From NCBI GenBank assembly GCA_046482855.1, contig JAWOEH010000202.1:1-64000 (forward strand): a DNA stretch of 64,000 nucleotides, given 5' to 3'. Positions 16,644 through 24,279 of this stretch are shown piece by piece. This DNA is from CAYVSF01 sp046482855. Its GTDB lineage: Bacteria; Bacteroidota; Bacteroidia; Bacteroidales; UBA12077. Numbering within the stretch: the first letter of the stretch is position 1; each line of letters starts with the position of its first letter. A model generated the notes under the pieces. That model made no database searches. It saw only the letters and a program-made list of their open reading frames with translations, and was not told the origin of the DNA. A program made the position numbers and the translations under genes.

Positions 16644-17687
16644 ATGAATACAATCGCAAAAAAAATACTGCTCTGGTACAAAAAAAATACCCGTGACCTT
16701 CCATGGCGTAACACTACTGACCCTTACCACATTTGGATATCGGAGGTAATCTTGCAGCAAACCCGTATTGAACAAGGAACCGCTTATTATCATCGATTCC
16801 TCAAAACCTTCCCCTCGTTAGCCTCACTCGCCCGGGCAAGCGAGGAGGAGGTACTGAAGCAATGGCAAGGTCTTGGTTACTATAGCCGGGCACGAAACTT
16901 ACACAAAGCAGCTCAACAAGTAATGGCTAACTATAACGGACAACTCCCAAACACCTACGTCGATCTTCTAAAACTCAAAGGAGTAGGACCTTACACTGCA
17001 GGAGCCATTTCTTCGATAGCTTTTAACAAGCCTGCTGTTGCCATCGATGGGAATGTGTATCGTGTGCTAGCCCGCCTGTTTGAAGAGGACACACCCATAA
17101 ATAGCTCAACAGCGTACAAGCGATTTTCCGAACTGGTAAGATCTTTCCTCCCTTCTAGTCAGGCCTCGGCCTTTAACCAAGGACTTATTGAATTGGGCGC
17201 ATTGATTTGTAAGCCCATTCCTAATTGCGCCCAATGCCCTCTTCAGGAAAACTGCCTGGCTTTCACGCACAACTCACAACACAAGTATCCGGTAAAACAT
17301 AAGAAGAAAAAAATGACGCACCGTTATTTTTCCTTTCTTGACATTCATTACGGATCCGACACTTTTATTGAACGACGGAGGGAAGGAGATATTTGGCAAG
17401 GGCTTTATCAGTTCCCTTTACTGGAGACATCAACCCGAACAACTTTAGAAAAGCTGATGCAAACTCCCCAGTGGCGCACTTTTTTCCCACCCTCTGGCAC
17501 ATTGAAGATAAGCAGTAGTAAGGAATTTAAGCATCAATTAAGCCATCAATTGCTACATGCAAAATTTTACCATATAACACTTAGCACTCCGTCCCAACAC
17601 CTACTAAATAAATTTACTCAAATTAATCGTGCGCAATTAGCTGACATAGCAATCCCTCGACTTATCGAAAAGTATTTACTTGAATAA
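16644..17687 (+). CDS. mutY: A/G-specific adenine glycosylase
   Basis: Removes adenine mispaired with 8-oxoguanine. The 347 residues contain the helix-hairpin-helix LKGVGPYTAG (about 112), the catalytic Asp in AVAIDGNVYRVLAR (about 138), a Cys cluster near 190-208 and a C-terminal NUDIX-like domain that reads the 8-oxoG strand. Oddity: the Cys cluster is CKPIPNC-x2-C-x5-C, that is C-x5-C-x2-C-x5-C, one residue shorter in the first gap than the C-x6-C of E. coli MutY. The gene opens the mutY-ssb-gldE-gldD run, a gene order I know from other Bacteroidota. Confidence 0.95.
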   Translation: MNTIAKKILLWYKKNTRDLPWRNTTDPYHIWISEVILQQTRIEQGTAYYHRFLKTFPSLASLARASEEEVLKQWQGLGYYSRARNLHKAAQQVMANYNGQLPNTYVDLLKLKGVGPYTAGAISSIAFNKPAVAIDGNVYRVLARLFEEDTPINSSTAYKRFSELVRSFLPSSQASAFNQGLIELGALICKPIPNCAQCPLQENCLAFTHNSQHKYPVKHKKKKMTHRYFSFLDIHYGSDTFIERRREGDIWQGLYQFPLLETSTRTTLEKLMQTPQWRTFFPPSGTLKISSSKEFKHQLSHQLLHAKFYHITLSTPSQHLLNKFTQINRAQLADIAIPRLIEKYLLE

Positions 17688-17756
17688 AACACCTATGTTT
17701 TTCCTGCAATTTTTTGTACCTTTACCGTTGCGCTAATCAATAAAACAGTTAAAACT

Positions 17757-18194
17757 ATGGGAGTAAACAAAGTAATCCTAGTTGGAAATGTTGGCAAAGA
17801 TCCGGAAGTCCGGCATCTTGACAACGATCTTGTGGTGGCAAATTTCACTTTGGCTACAAGCGAAACCTTCAAACGAAACGGCGAAAAAATCACGAACACC
17901 GAGTGGCACAACATCACCCTTTGGCGTGGCTTAGCCCAGGTTGCCGAAAACTATGTAAAAAAAGGATCGCAACTCTATATCGAGGGTCGTATCCGAACCC
18001 GATCCTATGACGACAAAGATGGCAACAAACGCTATATAACAGAGATTATCGGTGATAATATGCAGATGCTCGATCGCAAAAGTGACCATTCCGGCGGGGA
18101 TAACAGCAATTACAACAAACCCACACGTGAATCGGCTCCAGAGGTGAATGAAGCAACCGATGCAGGGCAGGAAGTGGATGACTTGCCGTTTTAA
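17757..18194 (+). CDS. ssb: Single-stranded DNA-binding protein
   Basis: A 145-residue protein with an OB fold (about 1-105: NKVILVGNVGKDPEVR, then WHNITLWRGLAQVAENYVKKG) and a flexible acidic tail ending in VDDLPF, the conserved tip that recruits replication and repair partners. It coats single-stranded DNA during replication and repair. It lies 69 bases after mutY; a TACCTTTA box near 17718 could be an internal promoter. Confidence 0.96.
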   Translation: MGVNKVILVGNVGKDPEVRHLDNDLVVANFTLATSETFKRNGEKITNTEWHNITLWRGLAQVAENYVKKGSQLYIEGRIRTRSYDDKDGNKRYITEIIGDNMQMLDRKSDHSGGDNSNYNKPTRESAPEVNEATDAGQEVDDLPF

Positions 18195-18217
18195 CGTATC
18201 ATTTAAACCCATTAACT

Positions 18218-19534
18218 TTGGAAACAGTAGAACCTTTTCAGATGTTACTTCCTATTTTGGCAATAACATTTAAACCATTCTCAGTTAGCCTACTCGTCTA
18301 TTTAGCAACTATTATTATCCTCATAACGCTTTCGGCTCTTACATCAGGAGCCGAAAGTGCTTATTTTATGCTCCAGGGCGAAACCATTAAACAATTACAG
18401 AAAACAAAAGATTGGCGAAGCCGCCAGATCATTGAATTCCTGAAAGCTCCGCAAGAATTACTTGCCTCCATAATCGTGGCAAACAACTTCTTCAATATTG
18501 CGTTCATTATCTTTACCAGTCTATTTTTAAATCAATTTCTGGAACTCACCGACAATCCTGCTGGTGGCTTTCTATTGCAAGCGGGCATCATGGCTTTTGT
18601 TTTACTGTTATTTGGGGAATTATTACCCAAATTCCATGCACGTAAACATCCGCTAAAAATTTCGCGCCGCGCAACCCCTTATATTTTTGTCTTTAAAAAG
18701 ATCTTTGCTCCATTTAGCGCCTTCCTCATGGCAACAACAAAAGTTGTAAGCCGAAAATTTGCCAACATTAAGCAGAATATTACTATCGACGATCTTTCCA
18801 ATGCATTAAACCTTACCAGCCATCAGATAGCTGAGGATGAGAATATTTTAAAAGGGATTGTGAAATTCGGAAATATCGATGCAAAAGAGATTATGCGTTC
18901 TCGTGTAGACGTAGTTGCCATCGAAAACACCCTGCAATTTGATGAACTCATGGAACTCATCATTGAATCGGGGCACTCCCGCATTCCTGTTTACGAGGAC
19001 TCATTCGACAATGTAAAAGGGATTTTATACATTAAAGATCTGTTGCCTCATTTGGGAGAATCGCCCGATTTCCAATGGCAATCATTGCTTCGTGCACCCT
19101 ACTTTGTGCCGGAAAATAAAAAAATTAACGACCTGCTAAAGGAATTCCAAACCAACCAAATTCACATGGCCATTGTTATTGATGAGTATGGAGGAACCAA
19201 AGGCATTGTAACATTGGAAGATATTCTGGAGGAGATTGTTGGTGAAATTGCCGATGAGTCAGACGAGGACGAAGTTATCTACTCTCAGGTAAATGAACAC
19301 ACCTACCTTTTTGAAGGGAAAACCTTACTTAACGACTTTCGGAAAATCCTGGAACTTGAAGATGAGTATTTTGAAGAGATCAAAGGAGATGCAGATACGA
19401 TAGCTGGCTTAATTCTTGAAATAAAAGGAGAAATTCCACGAAAGAACCAATCGATTCAGTACAAAAACCTGACCTTTACCATCGAGGCGGTTGATAAACG
19501 AAGGATTAAGCGCATACGCGTGTTGATAAACTAG
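18218..19534 (+). CDS. gldE: Gliding motility-associated protein GldE (CNNM/CorC-type)
   Basis: A membrane protein of about 438 residues of the hemolysin C/CorC family. It has an N-terminal CNNM/DUF21 domain with about four hydrophobic segments (20-190), two CBS domains (about 205-325; IEDEYGGTKGIVTLEDILEE-type region near 325) and a C-terminal CorC_HlyC domain. In Flavobacterium GldE works with GldD in gliding and type IX secretion. Start: a TTG at 18218 gives METVEPF; the first ATG is 18242, immediately before the hydrophobic segment, so the start is uncertain. gldD follows 8 bases later. Confidence 0.9.
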   Translation: METVEPFQMLLPILAITFKPFSVSLLVYLATIIILITLSALTSGAESAYFMLQGETIKQLQKTKDWRSRQIIEFLKAPQELLASIIVANNFFNIAFIIFTSLFLNQFLELTDNPAGGFLLQAGIMAFVLLLFGELLPKFHARKHPLKISRRATPYIFVFKKIFAPFSAFLMATTKVVSRKFANIKQNITIDDLSNALNLTSHQIAEDENILKGIVKFGNIDAKEIMRSRVDVVAIENTLQFDELMELIIESGHSRIPVYEDSFDNVKGILYIKDLLPHLGESPDFQWQSLLRAPYFVPENKKINDLLKEFQTNQIHMAIVIDEYGGTKGIVTLEDILEEIVGEIADESDEDEVIYSQVNEHTYLFEGKTLLNDFRKILELEDEYFEEIKGDADTIAGLILEIKGEIPRKNQSIQYKNLTFTIEAVDKRRIKRIRVLIN

Positions 19535-19542
19535 AGCAAACA

Positions 19543-20133
19543 ATGATGCAAAAAAAGCCCATTCAGCCAGCTATTTTGCTGGCTTTCATCATATCCCTTC
19601 TTCTGTCGGGGTGCAAAGAAGAAACCTCGCCTCGACCGAGAGGGTATTTTCGTATTGATATGCCTGAAAAAAGCTATCAGAACTACGAAACAGAGAGTTG
19701 CCCATTTACTTTTAGGTACCCCGGTTACACTGAGATCGAAAAAGTTCCCAATCATGAAAACAAGCCCTGTTGGTTTAACCTTACAACACCCGACCTCAGT
19801 GCCACTATTCACATAAGTTATACAAGCATAGATAATAATATTGCTGAGCTAATTGAGGATAGCAGAACGTTGGCATACAAACATGCCATTAAAGCCGAAG
19901 CCATTCAGGAAAAACGATTCATAAACCCCGAAGCACAAGTATATGCATTAAAATATGAGCTAAAAGGAAATACTGCCTCATCGGTTCAATTTTTTATCAC
20001 CGATAGCACCCACCATTTTATGCGAGGGGCCCTTTATTTTAGAGCTGAGCCGAACAAAGATTCTCTGGCTCCGCTTATACAGTTTTTTGACGCCGATATT
20101 GACACCCTTATCGAATCCTTTAATTGGAGGTAA
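19543..20133 (+). CDS. gldD: Gliding motility lipoprotein GldD
   Basis: A 196-residue lipoprotein whose signal segment ends in LLSGC (Cys about 24). The mature part contains the GldD hallmarks RPRGYFRIDMPEKSY, the CPFTFRYPGYTEI segment and CWFNLTTPDLSATIHISY. GldD is needed for gliding and type IX secretion in flavobacteria and is conserved in many non-gliding Bacteroidota. Tight coupling to gldE upstream and the phosphopantetheinyl transferase downstream (1 base apart) indicates one operon. Confidence 0.92.
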   Translation: MMQKKPIQPAILLAFIISLLLSGCKEETSPRPRGYFRIDMPEKSYQNYETESCPFTFRYPGYTEIEKVPNHENKPCWFNLTTPDLSATIHISYTSIDNNIAELIEDSRTLAYKHAIKAEAIQEKRFINPEAQVYALKYELKGNTASSVQFFITDSTHHFMRGALYFRAEPNKDSLAPLIQFFDADIDTLIESFNWR

Positions 20134-20134
20134 C

Positions 20135-20767
20135 ATGAGTCTGATTAAGAAAGAGCATTTTAACGACGACGTAATTTTTGCCGTTTGGGAAATTGAGGAA
20201 GGCTACGACACCCTGTTCAAACAACTCCGACTTGACACGCAAGACAAAGCAACGGTGGAGGGATTTAAAAATTATCAAAGAAAACTAGAGTGGCTGAGTG
20301 TTCGCGCATTATTAAATGAAGTTATCGGTCCACGTGCCAAAATTGTCTATGGCCCGGAACGAAAACCCTATCTTCACGACAACTCCTACAACATCAGCAT
20401 TTCCCATTCCAATAACATTACAGCCATCCTGCTCAGCAAGAAAAAGCGTGTGGGCCTGGATTTGGAATATCAGACAGAAAAAGTATTGCGAATTGCCGAT
20501 AAATTCCTAACCGACGACGAATTAGCAGCTCTTGATAATACCCAACGTATCCACCACCTATATTTGCATTGGTGTGGCAAAGAGGCTTTATATAAAATCT
20601 GCGACAAGCATGATATCAATTTTGTTACCAACCTGCACATCGACCCGTTTATTCCGCAGCAGGAAGGCCAGATGTTTGGCCGAGTCTCGAACCGATACAT
20701 GAATGAGCGATTTACCCTGAATTATTTTACCCTGAAAAATTATGCAATTGTCTGGTGCTATAAATAA
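20135..20767 (+). CDS. 4'-phosphopantetheinyl transferase superfamily protein
   Basis: A 210-residue Sfp-type enzyme that would transfer phosphopantetheine from CoA to a carrier protein. Family motifs are present: the Mg-binding VGLDLEYQTEKV (about 108-119) and HWCGKEALYKICD (about 146-158, the W-x-x-KEA motif). The ATG at 20135 is preceded by GGAGG, one of the few clear Shine-Dalgarno sites here. It starts 1 base after gldD, so it is coupled to the gliding genes; the carrier protein it modifies is not in the window. Confidence 0.88.
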   Translation: MSLIKKEHFNDDVIFAVWEIEEGYDTLFKQLRLDTQDKATVEGFKNYQRKLEWLSVRALLNEVIGPRAKIVYGPERKPYLHDNSYNISISHSNNITAILLSKKKRVGLDLEYQTEKVLRIADKFLTDDELAALDNTQRIHHLYLHWCGKEALYKICDKHDINFVTNLHIDPFIPQQEGQMFGRVSNRYMNERFTLNYFTLKNYAIVWCYK

Positions 20768-20818
20768 TAGGAAATAACCCCACCATCAGCTTGTTATCTA
20801 TTGCAAAATTCAGCCACC

Positions 20819-21553
20819 ATGAATAGCTATCAAAAATTAGAGAGGGCACATAAAGAGCATAAAAAACTAATTGCCGTATTAATTGATCCGGAAAATTATA
20901 CCCCTGAGCTATTGGCGGGGTTAATTCGGGAAATAAAGCACTGTGTAGTTGATTTTGTGATGGTTGGAGGAAGTATGGTTACAGAATCGGTAGACAACGT
21001 AGTACGCACATTAAAACAAAACCTGCCACAACCTGTCGTGCTATTCCCTGGAAATCCGTCACAAGTAAGCCGCCACGCCGATACCTTGCTATTTTTATCG
21101 CTTATTTCCGGAAGGAACCCCGAGCTCCTTATTGGCCAGCATGTGCAGAGTGCCCCCTACATTCGAAAACTCAACCTGGAAGTAATTCCTACCGGTTATA
21201 TCCTTATCGATGGCGGACATCCCAGTGCCGTGCAATACATGAGCCAGACACAACCCATCCCTGCCGAGAAAACAGATATACTTCAGGCAACAGCCATTGC
21301 CGGCCAGATGTTGGGTCTCAAAGCCCTCTATTTAGAAGCTGGAAGCGGTGCTTTGAACCCCATAACCAGCAAAGCCATTAAGGCTGTACGACAAGTCGTT
21401 GACATCCCCCTTATTTGCGGTGGGGGCATTAGCTCGGCAGCACAACTGCAACAAACATTAAAAGCAGGTGCCGATATGGTGGTTCTTGGTAACGCATTGG
21501 AAAAAGACCCCAAAAACCTCGCCCGCATTCTCTCCTGCAATAGGGTGAGCTAA
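20819..21553 (+). CDS. pcrB: Geranylgeranylglyceryl/heptaprenylglyceryl phosphate synthase family
   Basis: A 244-residue TIM-barrel prenyltransferase that joins a polyprenyl diphosphate to sn-glycerol-1-phosphate by an ether bond. Motifs: VLIDPENYTPE near 20, VGGSMVTESVD near 50, the GYILIDGGHPSAV loop, YLEAGSGA near 170 and a phosphate-binding CGGGISS/VLGNALE end. The family is best known from archaeal lipids, but Bacteroidota carry a distinct group. The native polyprenyl length and the end product are unknown. The ATG at 20819 is preferred over an in-frame TTG 18 bases upstream. Confidence 0.88.
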   Translation: MNSYQKLERAHKEHKKLIAVLIDPENYTPELLAGLIREIKHCVVDFVMVGGSMVTESVDNVVRTLKQNLPQPVVLFPGNPSQVSRHADTLLFLSLISGRNPELLIGQHVQSAPYIRKLNLEVIPTGYILIDGGHPSAVQYMSQTQPIPAEKTDILQATAIAGQMLGLKALYLEAGSGALNPITSKAIKAVRQVVDIPLICGGGISSAAQLQQTLKAGADMVVLGNALEKDPKNLARILSCNRVS

Positions 21554-21618
21554 TTGTTGATAAGTTCCCGATAGTTTCCTGTCCTTGAGTTAAACCTGCC
21601 AAGGTAATTGCTGTCAAA

Positions 21619-21655
21619 AAATTGCAGCTCTCGAAATCCCAATAAGCTGCAATTT
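21619..21655. repeat. 11-bp perfect inverted repeat after pcrB
   Basis: AAATTGCAGCT (21619-21629) and AGCTGCAATTT (21645-21655) flank a 15-base loop. It lies midway between the pcrB stop and the next gene. No strong U-tract follows, so a terminator role is possible but not certain. Confidence 0.5.
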
Positions 21656-21683
21656 ATACTTCAACGGATTTAGGGACACAATT

Positions 21684-22241
21684 ATGGATCAACATACTGA
21701 CAGATTACTTAGAAACGAGAAATGGCGGAAACTTGACATTAAAGATATGTCAGAGAGTGAAAAGTACGCTATCTCAAACTTGGGACGAATAAAAAGCTAC
21801 AAAGCAAATCCCGAGGGCAAAATCATTAAAGGCAGCAGCCTTAAAGGATATCGAATCCTCAATATAAAACTTAACGAAAATAAACGCACCACAAAGTACA
21901 TCCACAAGTTGGTTGCAGAGCTATTCATCCCTAAAGAAAATGACCATCAAAAATACGTTATCCACCTGGATTTTGACAAAGAGAATAATCATGTCGACAA
22001 CCTGAAGTGGGTAACAAAAGAGACGATGTTTGCGCACCAAAAAATTAACCCCAATTATAAGAGAGGTACCATTAACTATTCGAAACTTAGTGAAACCGAT
22101 GTGATCAGGCTCAAGAAAAAACTAAAAAGGGGAAAAAACAAACTCTACAAGTTAGCACGTGAATTTGGCATAACACATACACAACTTAACCGCATACGCT
22201 CAGGAGAAAATTGGGGACACGTTGTGGTTGATGAAGAGTAA
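21684..22241 (+). CDS. NUMOD4 / HNH endonuclease-like protein with C-terminal helix-turn-helix
   Basis: A 185-residue protein of homing-endonuclease type. Parts in order: NUMOD4-like (about 10-50: WRKLDI...YAISNLGRIKSY), HNH_3 (about 70-118: KYIHKLVAELFIP, then VIHLDFDKENNHVDNLKWVT, keeping the His and the NN/N-L-W pattern but with Ile where Asn often precedes the His), and a C-terminal helix-turn-helix (about 150-178: YKLAREFGITHTQLNRIRSG). Such proteins usually sit in phages, introns or as free-standing selfish genes. Here no intron, repeat or phage gene is seen around it. DNA cleavage is inferred, not shown. Confidence 0.8.
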   Translation: MDQHTDRLLRNEKWRKLDIKDMSESEKYAISNLGRIKSYKANPEGKIIKGSSLKGYRILNIKLNENKRTTKYIHKLVAELFIPKENDHQKYVIHLDFDKENNHVDNLKWVTKETMFAHQKINPNYKRGTINYSKLSETDVIRLKKKLKRGKNKLYKLAREFGITHTQLNRIRSGENWGHVVVDEE

Positions 22242-22285
22242 ACCCGGATTTTAAAAAGCAAATTGATTGCCCCTATATCCTTCCA

Positions 22286-23896
22286 TTAATCAAATATTGG
22301 CAGCAAGGGTTTATGATAATTTCCCGGCAAAGGCAATCCTAAAAGCCGGCTTAGTGAAGGAGCAACTTGATCCATGGTATAAGGTTCAAAAATTCGTGTA
22401 GCAGATGTATTCAGCCCCCATATAACAAATGGAATATGCGTATTAAATGAGGATTTTTGTCCACGTACAAGAAACCGATCAGAACCATCACTCCATCCAG
22501 GAAGCAACTCCACAAAAACATCCCCCGAGCGATAAGGGTGGAGGGTATTAAATCCCGAACCTGCTCCCAGAGTCTTACTATTTAATGGGTAAGCAGCAGC
22601 CACGCCCTCAAATTGCGCCAAAAAATCGGCTGCTTGTTGTTGCACCTCTTCCCTTGGCACTTTAACCTGATCAAGCATGTGTTGATTCAGGTAATATTGT
22701 TGGTTCGAAAAGCCTATTAACCAATCGCCTTTTTTATAGAGCAAATCCAGATAGGTATCGAGAAGCGCTTGCGCTTTTTCACCCTTAAATGTCCCCACAG
22801 ACCACCCCATATCAGCTAAATACAGGGTATTCTCAGGCATACCTCTATCGGCTGTAAAAACAACCACTACCTCACCTGGCTCAAAACGCTGCTCAAGAAA
22901 CTGCATTAGATGCGCAATATCCTTATCCAAACGCACAAATATATCTTCCATTTCAACGCTATGAGCATGGAAATACTTATTTGCGTAAGCCATACTACTG
23001 AGTCCCAGTACCAGAAGGTCGGGGAAATGGTCCCGTCCCAACTCCTCTCTCTCAATCGCGGTTAAAGCAACATCTTTTGTGTAGGTATTACCAAAAGGAG
23101 CAACACGAAGGTATTTATAACTTTCACTGCGCTGCTTCAGAAAAGATAATTCATAGGGAAAGGTATTCCGATACCCGGGAATACCAATTTCATAGGCATT
23201 ATTATCTGCCATACTTGCTTGGTAGGTTTCCGGGCTATAATAAGTTGTCCAACTTCGCTTGGTATATAGTTGATGAAAATTCTTGTCATGAAACCCTTGC
23301 AGCCAGGAAACAGCCGAATCGCGATAATAAGCATTGGTAACCCATAGTCCGGTTCGGGGGTTGAGCCATAATGCCAAATCGGCCGATCGACCGGTACCCA
23401 TTATTGCTGTTACAGGGTTCATGCTAATACCAACCACTTTGCTACGCCCATGTGTCTGTAATTTGAGCATATCGCCAACAGTAGGTTGCAAAAGCAATGA
23501 TGGGCTAAAGTTTGTATGTTCAGCATGAAACACCTCATAGGGATTTTGTCCACTGGCAAATTTCTGCATTCGTGTAAGTGGGTCGTACCAGCTATCCCCG
23601 ATTATCCCGTGGTCACGAGGCCAAAAGCCAGTGGCCAGAGTAGCTACGCCAGAAGCATTACTTACATGAGCCAGATCGTATTGCATATGCTCGAAGGTTA
23701 CTCCCGAGCGAATTAATCGTTTTATGCCCTTATCGCCAATCGCATCCCAATAACGCTCAATCATTTCATAGCGTAGCTGCTCAACAACCACCTCTACAAT
23801 CAATTTGGGTGGATCCTTCTGCACAGGTTGTGCCGACAAATAATTGGGAATAAGCAACCCTACAAATCCTATTAAAAGACAAAAACGAAACCTCAT
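22286..23896 (-). CDS. Alkaline phosphatase superfamily protein, predicted catalytically inactive
   Basis: A 536-residue exported protein (signal about 1-22, ending LSAQ) with the PafA-like phosphatase fold along its whole length. Compared with the PafA residues I recall, the active site is largely gone. The first metal Asp is Glu39 (VVVEQ), the nucleophilic Thr position is Asn80 (SNASG), the DYVGH metal pair is absent in SSMAYANK, and the DHG motif is ADRG (Asp350, Arg351). The KxR substrate residues are replaced in ISMNPV. Only Asp350 and His487 (NTHIPF) remain. The frame is intact, which argues for a retained non-enzymatic role. It is followed by no same-strand gene; crcB lies 12 bases upstream. 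Confidence 0.82.
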   Translation of the reverse strand: MRFRFCLLIGFVGLLIPNYLSAQPVQKDPPKLIVEVVVEQLRYEMIERYWDAIGDKGIKRLIRSGVTFEHMQYDLAHVSNASGVATLATGFWPRDHGIIGDSWYDPLTRMQKFASGQNPYEVFHAEHTNFSPSLLLQPTVGDMLKLQTHGRSKVVGISMNPVTAIMGTGRSADLALWLNPRTGLWVTNAYYRDSAVSWLQGFHDKNFHQLYTKRSWTTYYSPETYQASMADNNAYEIGIPGYRNTFPYELSFLKQRSESYKYLRVAPFGNTYTKDVALTAIEREELGRDHFPDLLVLGLSSMAYANKYFHAHSVEMEDIFVRLDKDIAHLMQFLEQRFEPGEVVVVFTADRGMPENTLYLADMGWSVGTFKGEKAQALLDTYLDLLYKKGDWLIGFSNQQYYLNQHMLDQVKVPREEVQQQAADFLAQFEGVAAAYPLNSKTLGAGSGFNTLHPYRSGDVFVELLPGWSDGSDRFLVRGQKSSFNTHIPFVIWGLNTSATRIFEPYTMDQVAPSLSRLLGLPLPGNYHKPLLPIFD

Positions 23897-23908
23897 ACTA
23901 CAGGAGTT

Positions 23909-24274
23909 TTAAAGATACCTTGCTAATATAAATAAAATCCCAACCCCTGCAAGTAAGGACAGGCCTAAGTTTAACCCGGCAAAGAGATAATTACCTGTGC
24001 GTAAAAGCTCAAAAGTTTCGTAGCTAAATGTTGAAAAGGTACTGAAGCCTCCGCAAAACCCCACCATAAGAAATCCCTTCATCGAACTGGAGAACATCGG
24101 CTTTTCTGTAGCAAAATAAATAATAACTCCCAGCAATAGAGTACTCAGCAAATTAGCCACTAAAGTAGCCACTGGATTTATCGTATGAAAATTGGAAGTA
24201 ATCAGCTTTGAAACACCAAAGCGAGATATACTACCGAGTCCTCCGCCCAAAAAAATAGCCAGAAACAAATTCAT
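23909..24274 (-). CDS. crcB: Fluoride efflux transporter CrcB (Fluc)
   Basis: A 121-residue inner-membrane fluoride channel with four hydrophobic helices. Family motifs are GGGLGSISRFGVS near 10, the Asn of ANLLSTLLLG near 42 and GFCGGFSTFSTFSYE near 74, which forms the pore Phe track. Only one copy is present, as expected for a dual-topology homodimer. It lies 5 bases after ychF and 12 bases before the phosphatase-like gene, so the three are probably cotranscribed. No fluoride riboswitch is seen. Confidence 0.93.
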   Translation of the reverse strand: MNLFLAIFLGGGLGSISRFGVSKLITSNFHTINPVATLVANLLSTLLLGVIIYFATEKPMFSSSMKGFLMVGFCGGFSTFSTFSYETFELLRTGNYLFAGLNLGLSLLAGVGILFILARYL

Positions 24275-24279
24275 GATCG

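Noticed and set aside
21554..22285. Possible mobile element around the NUMOD4-HNH gene
   Set aside because: No terminal inverted repeats, target duplications, transposase or integrase are seen; only a single 11-bp hairpin is present upstream.
23909..24274. Fluoride riboswitch upstream of crcB
   Set aside because: crcB follows ychF by 5 bases, leaving no room for a leader, and no crcB-motif pseudoknot is visible upstream of ychF.
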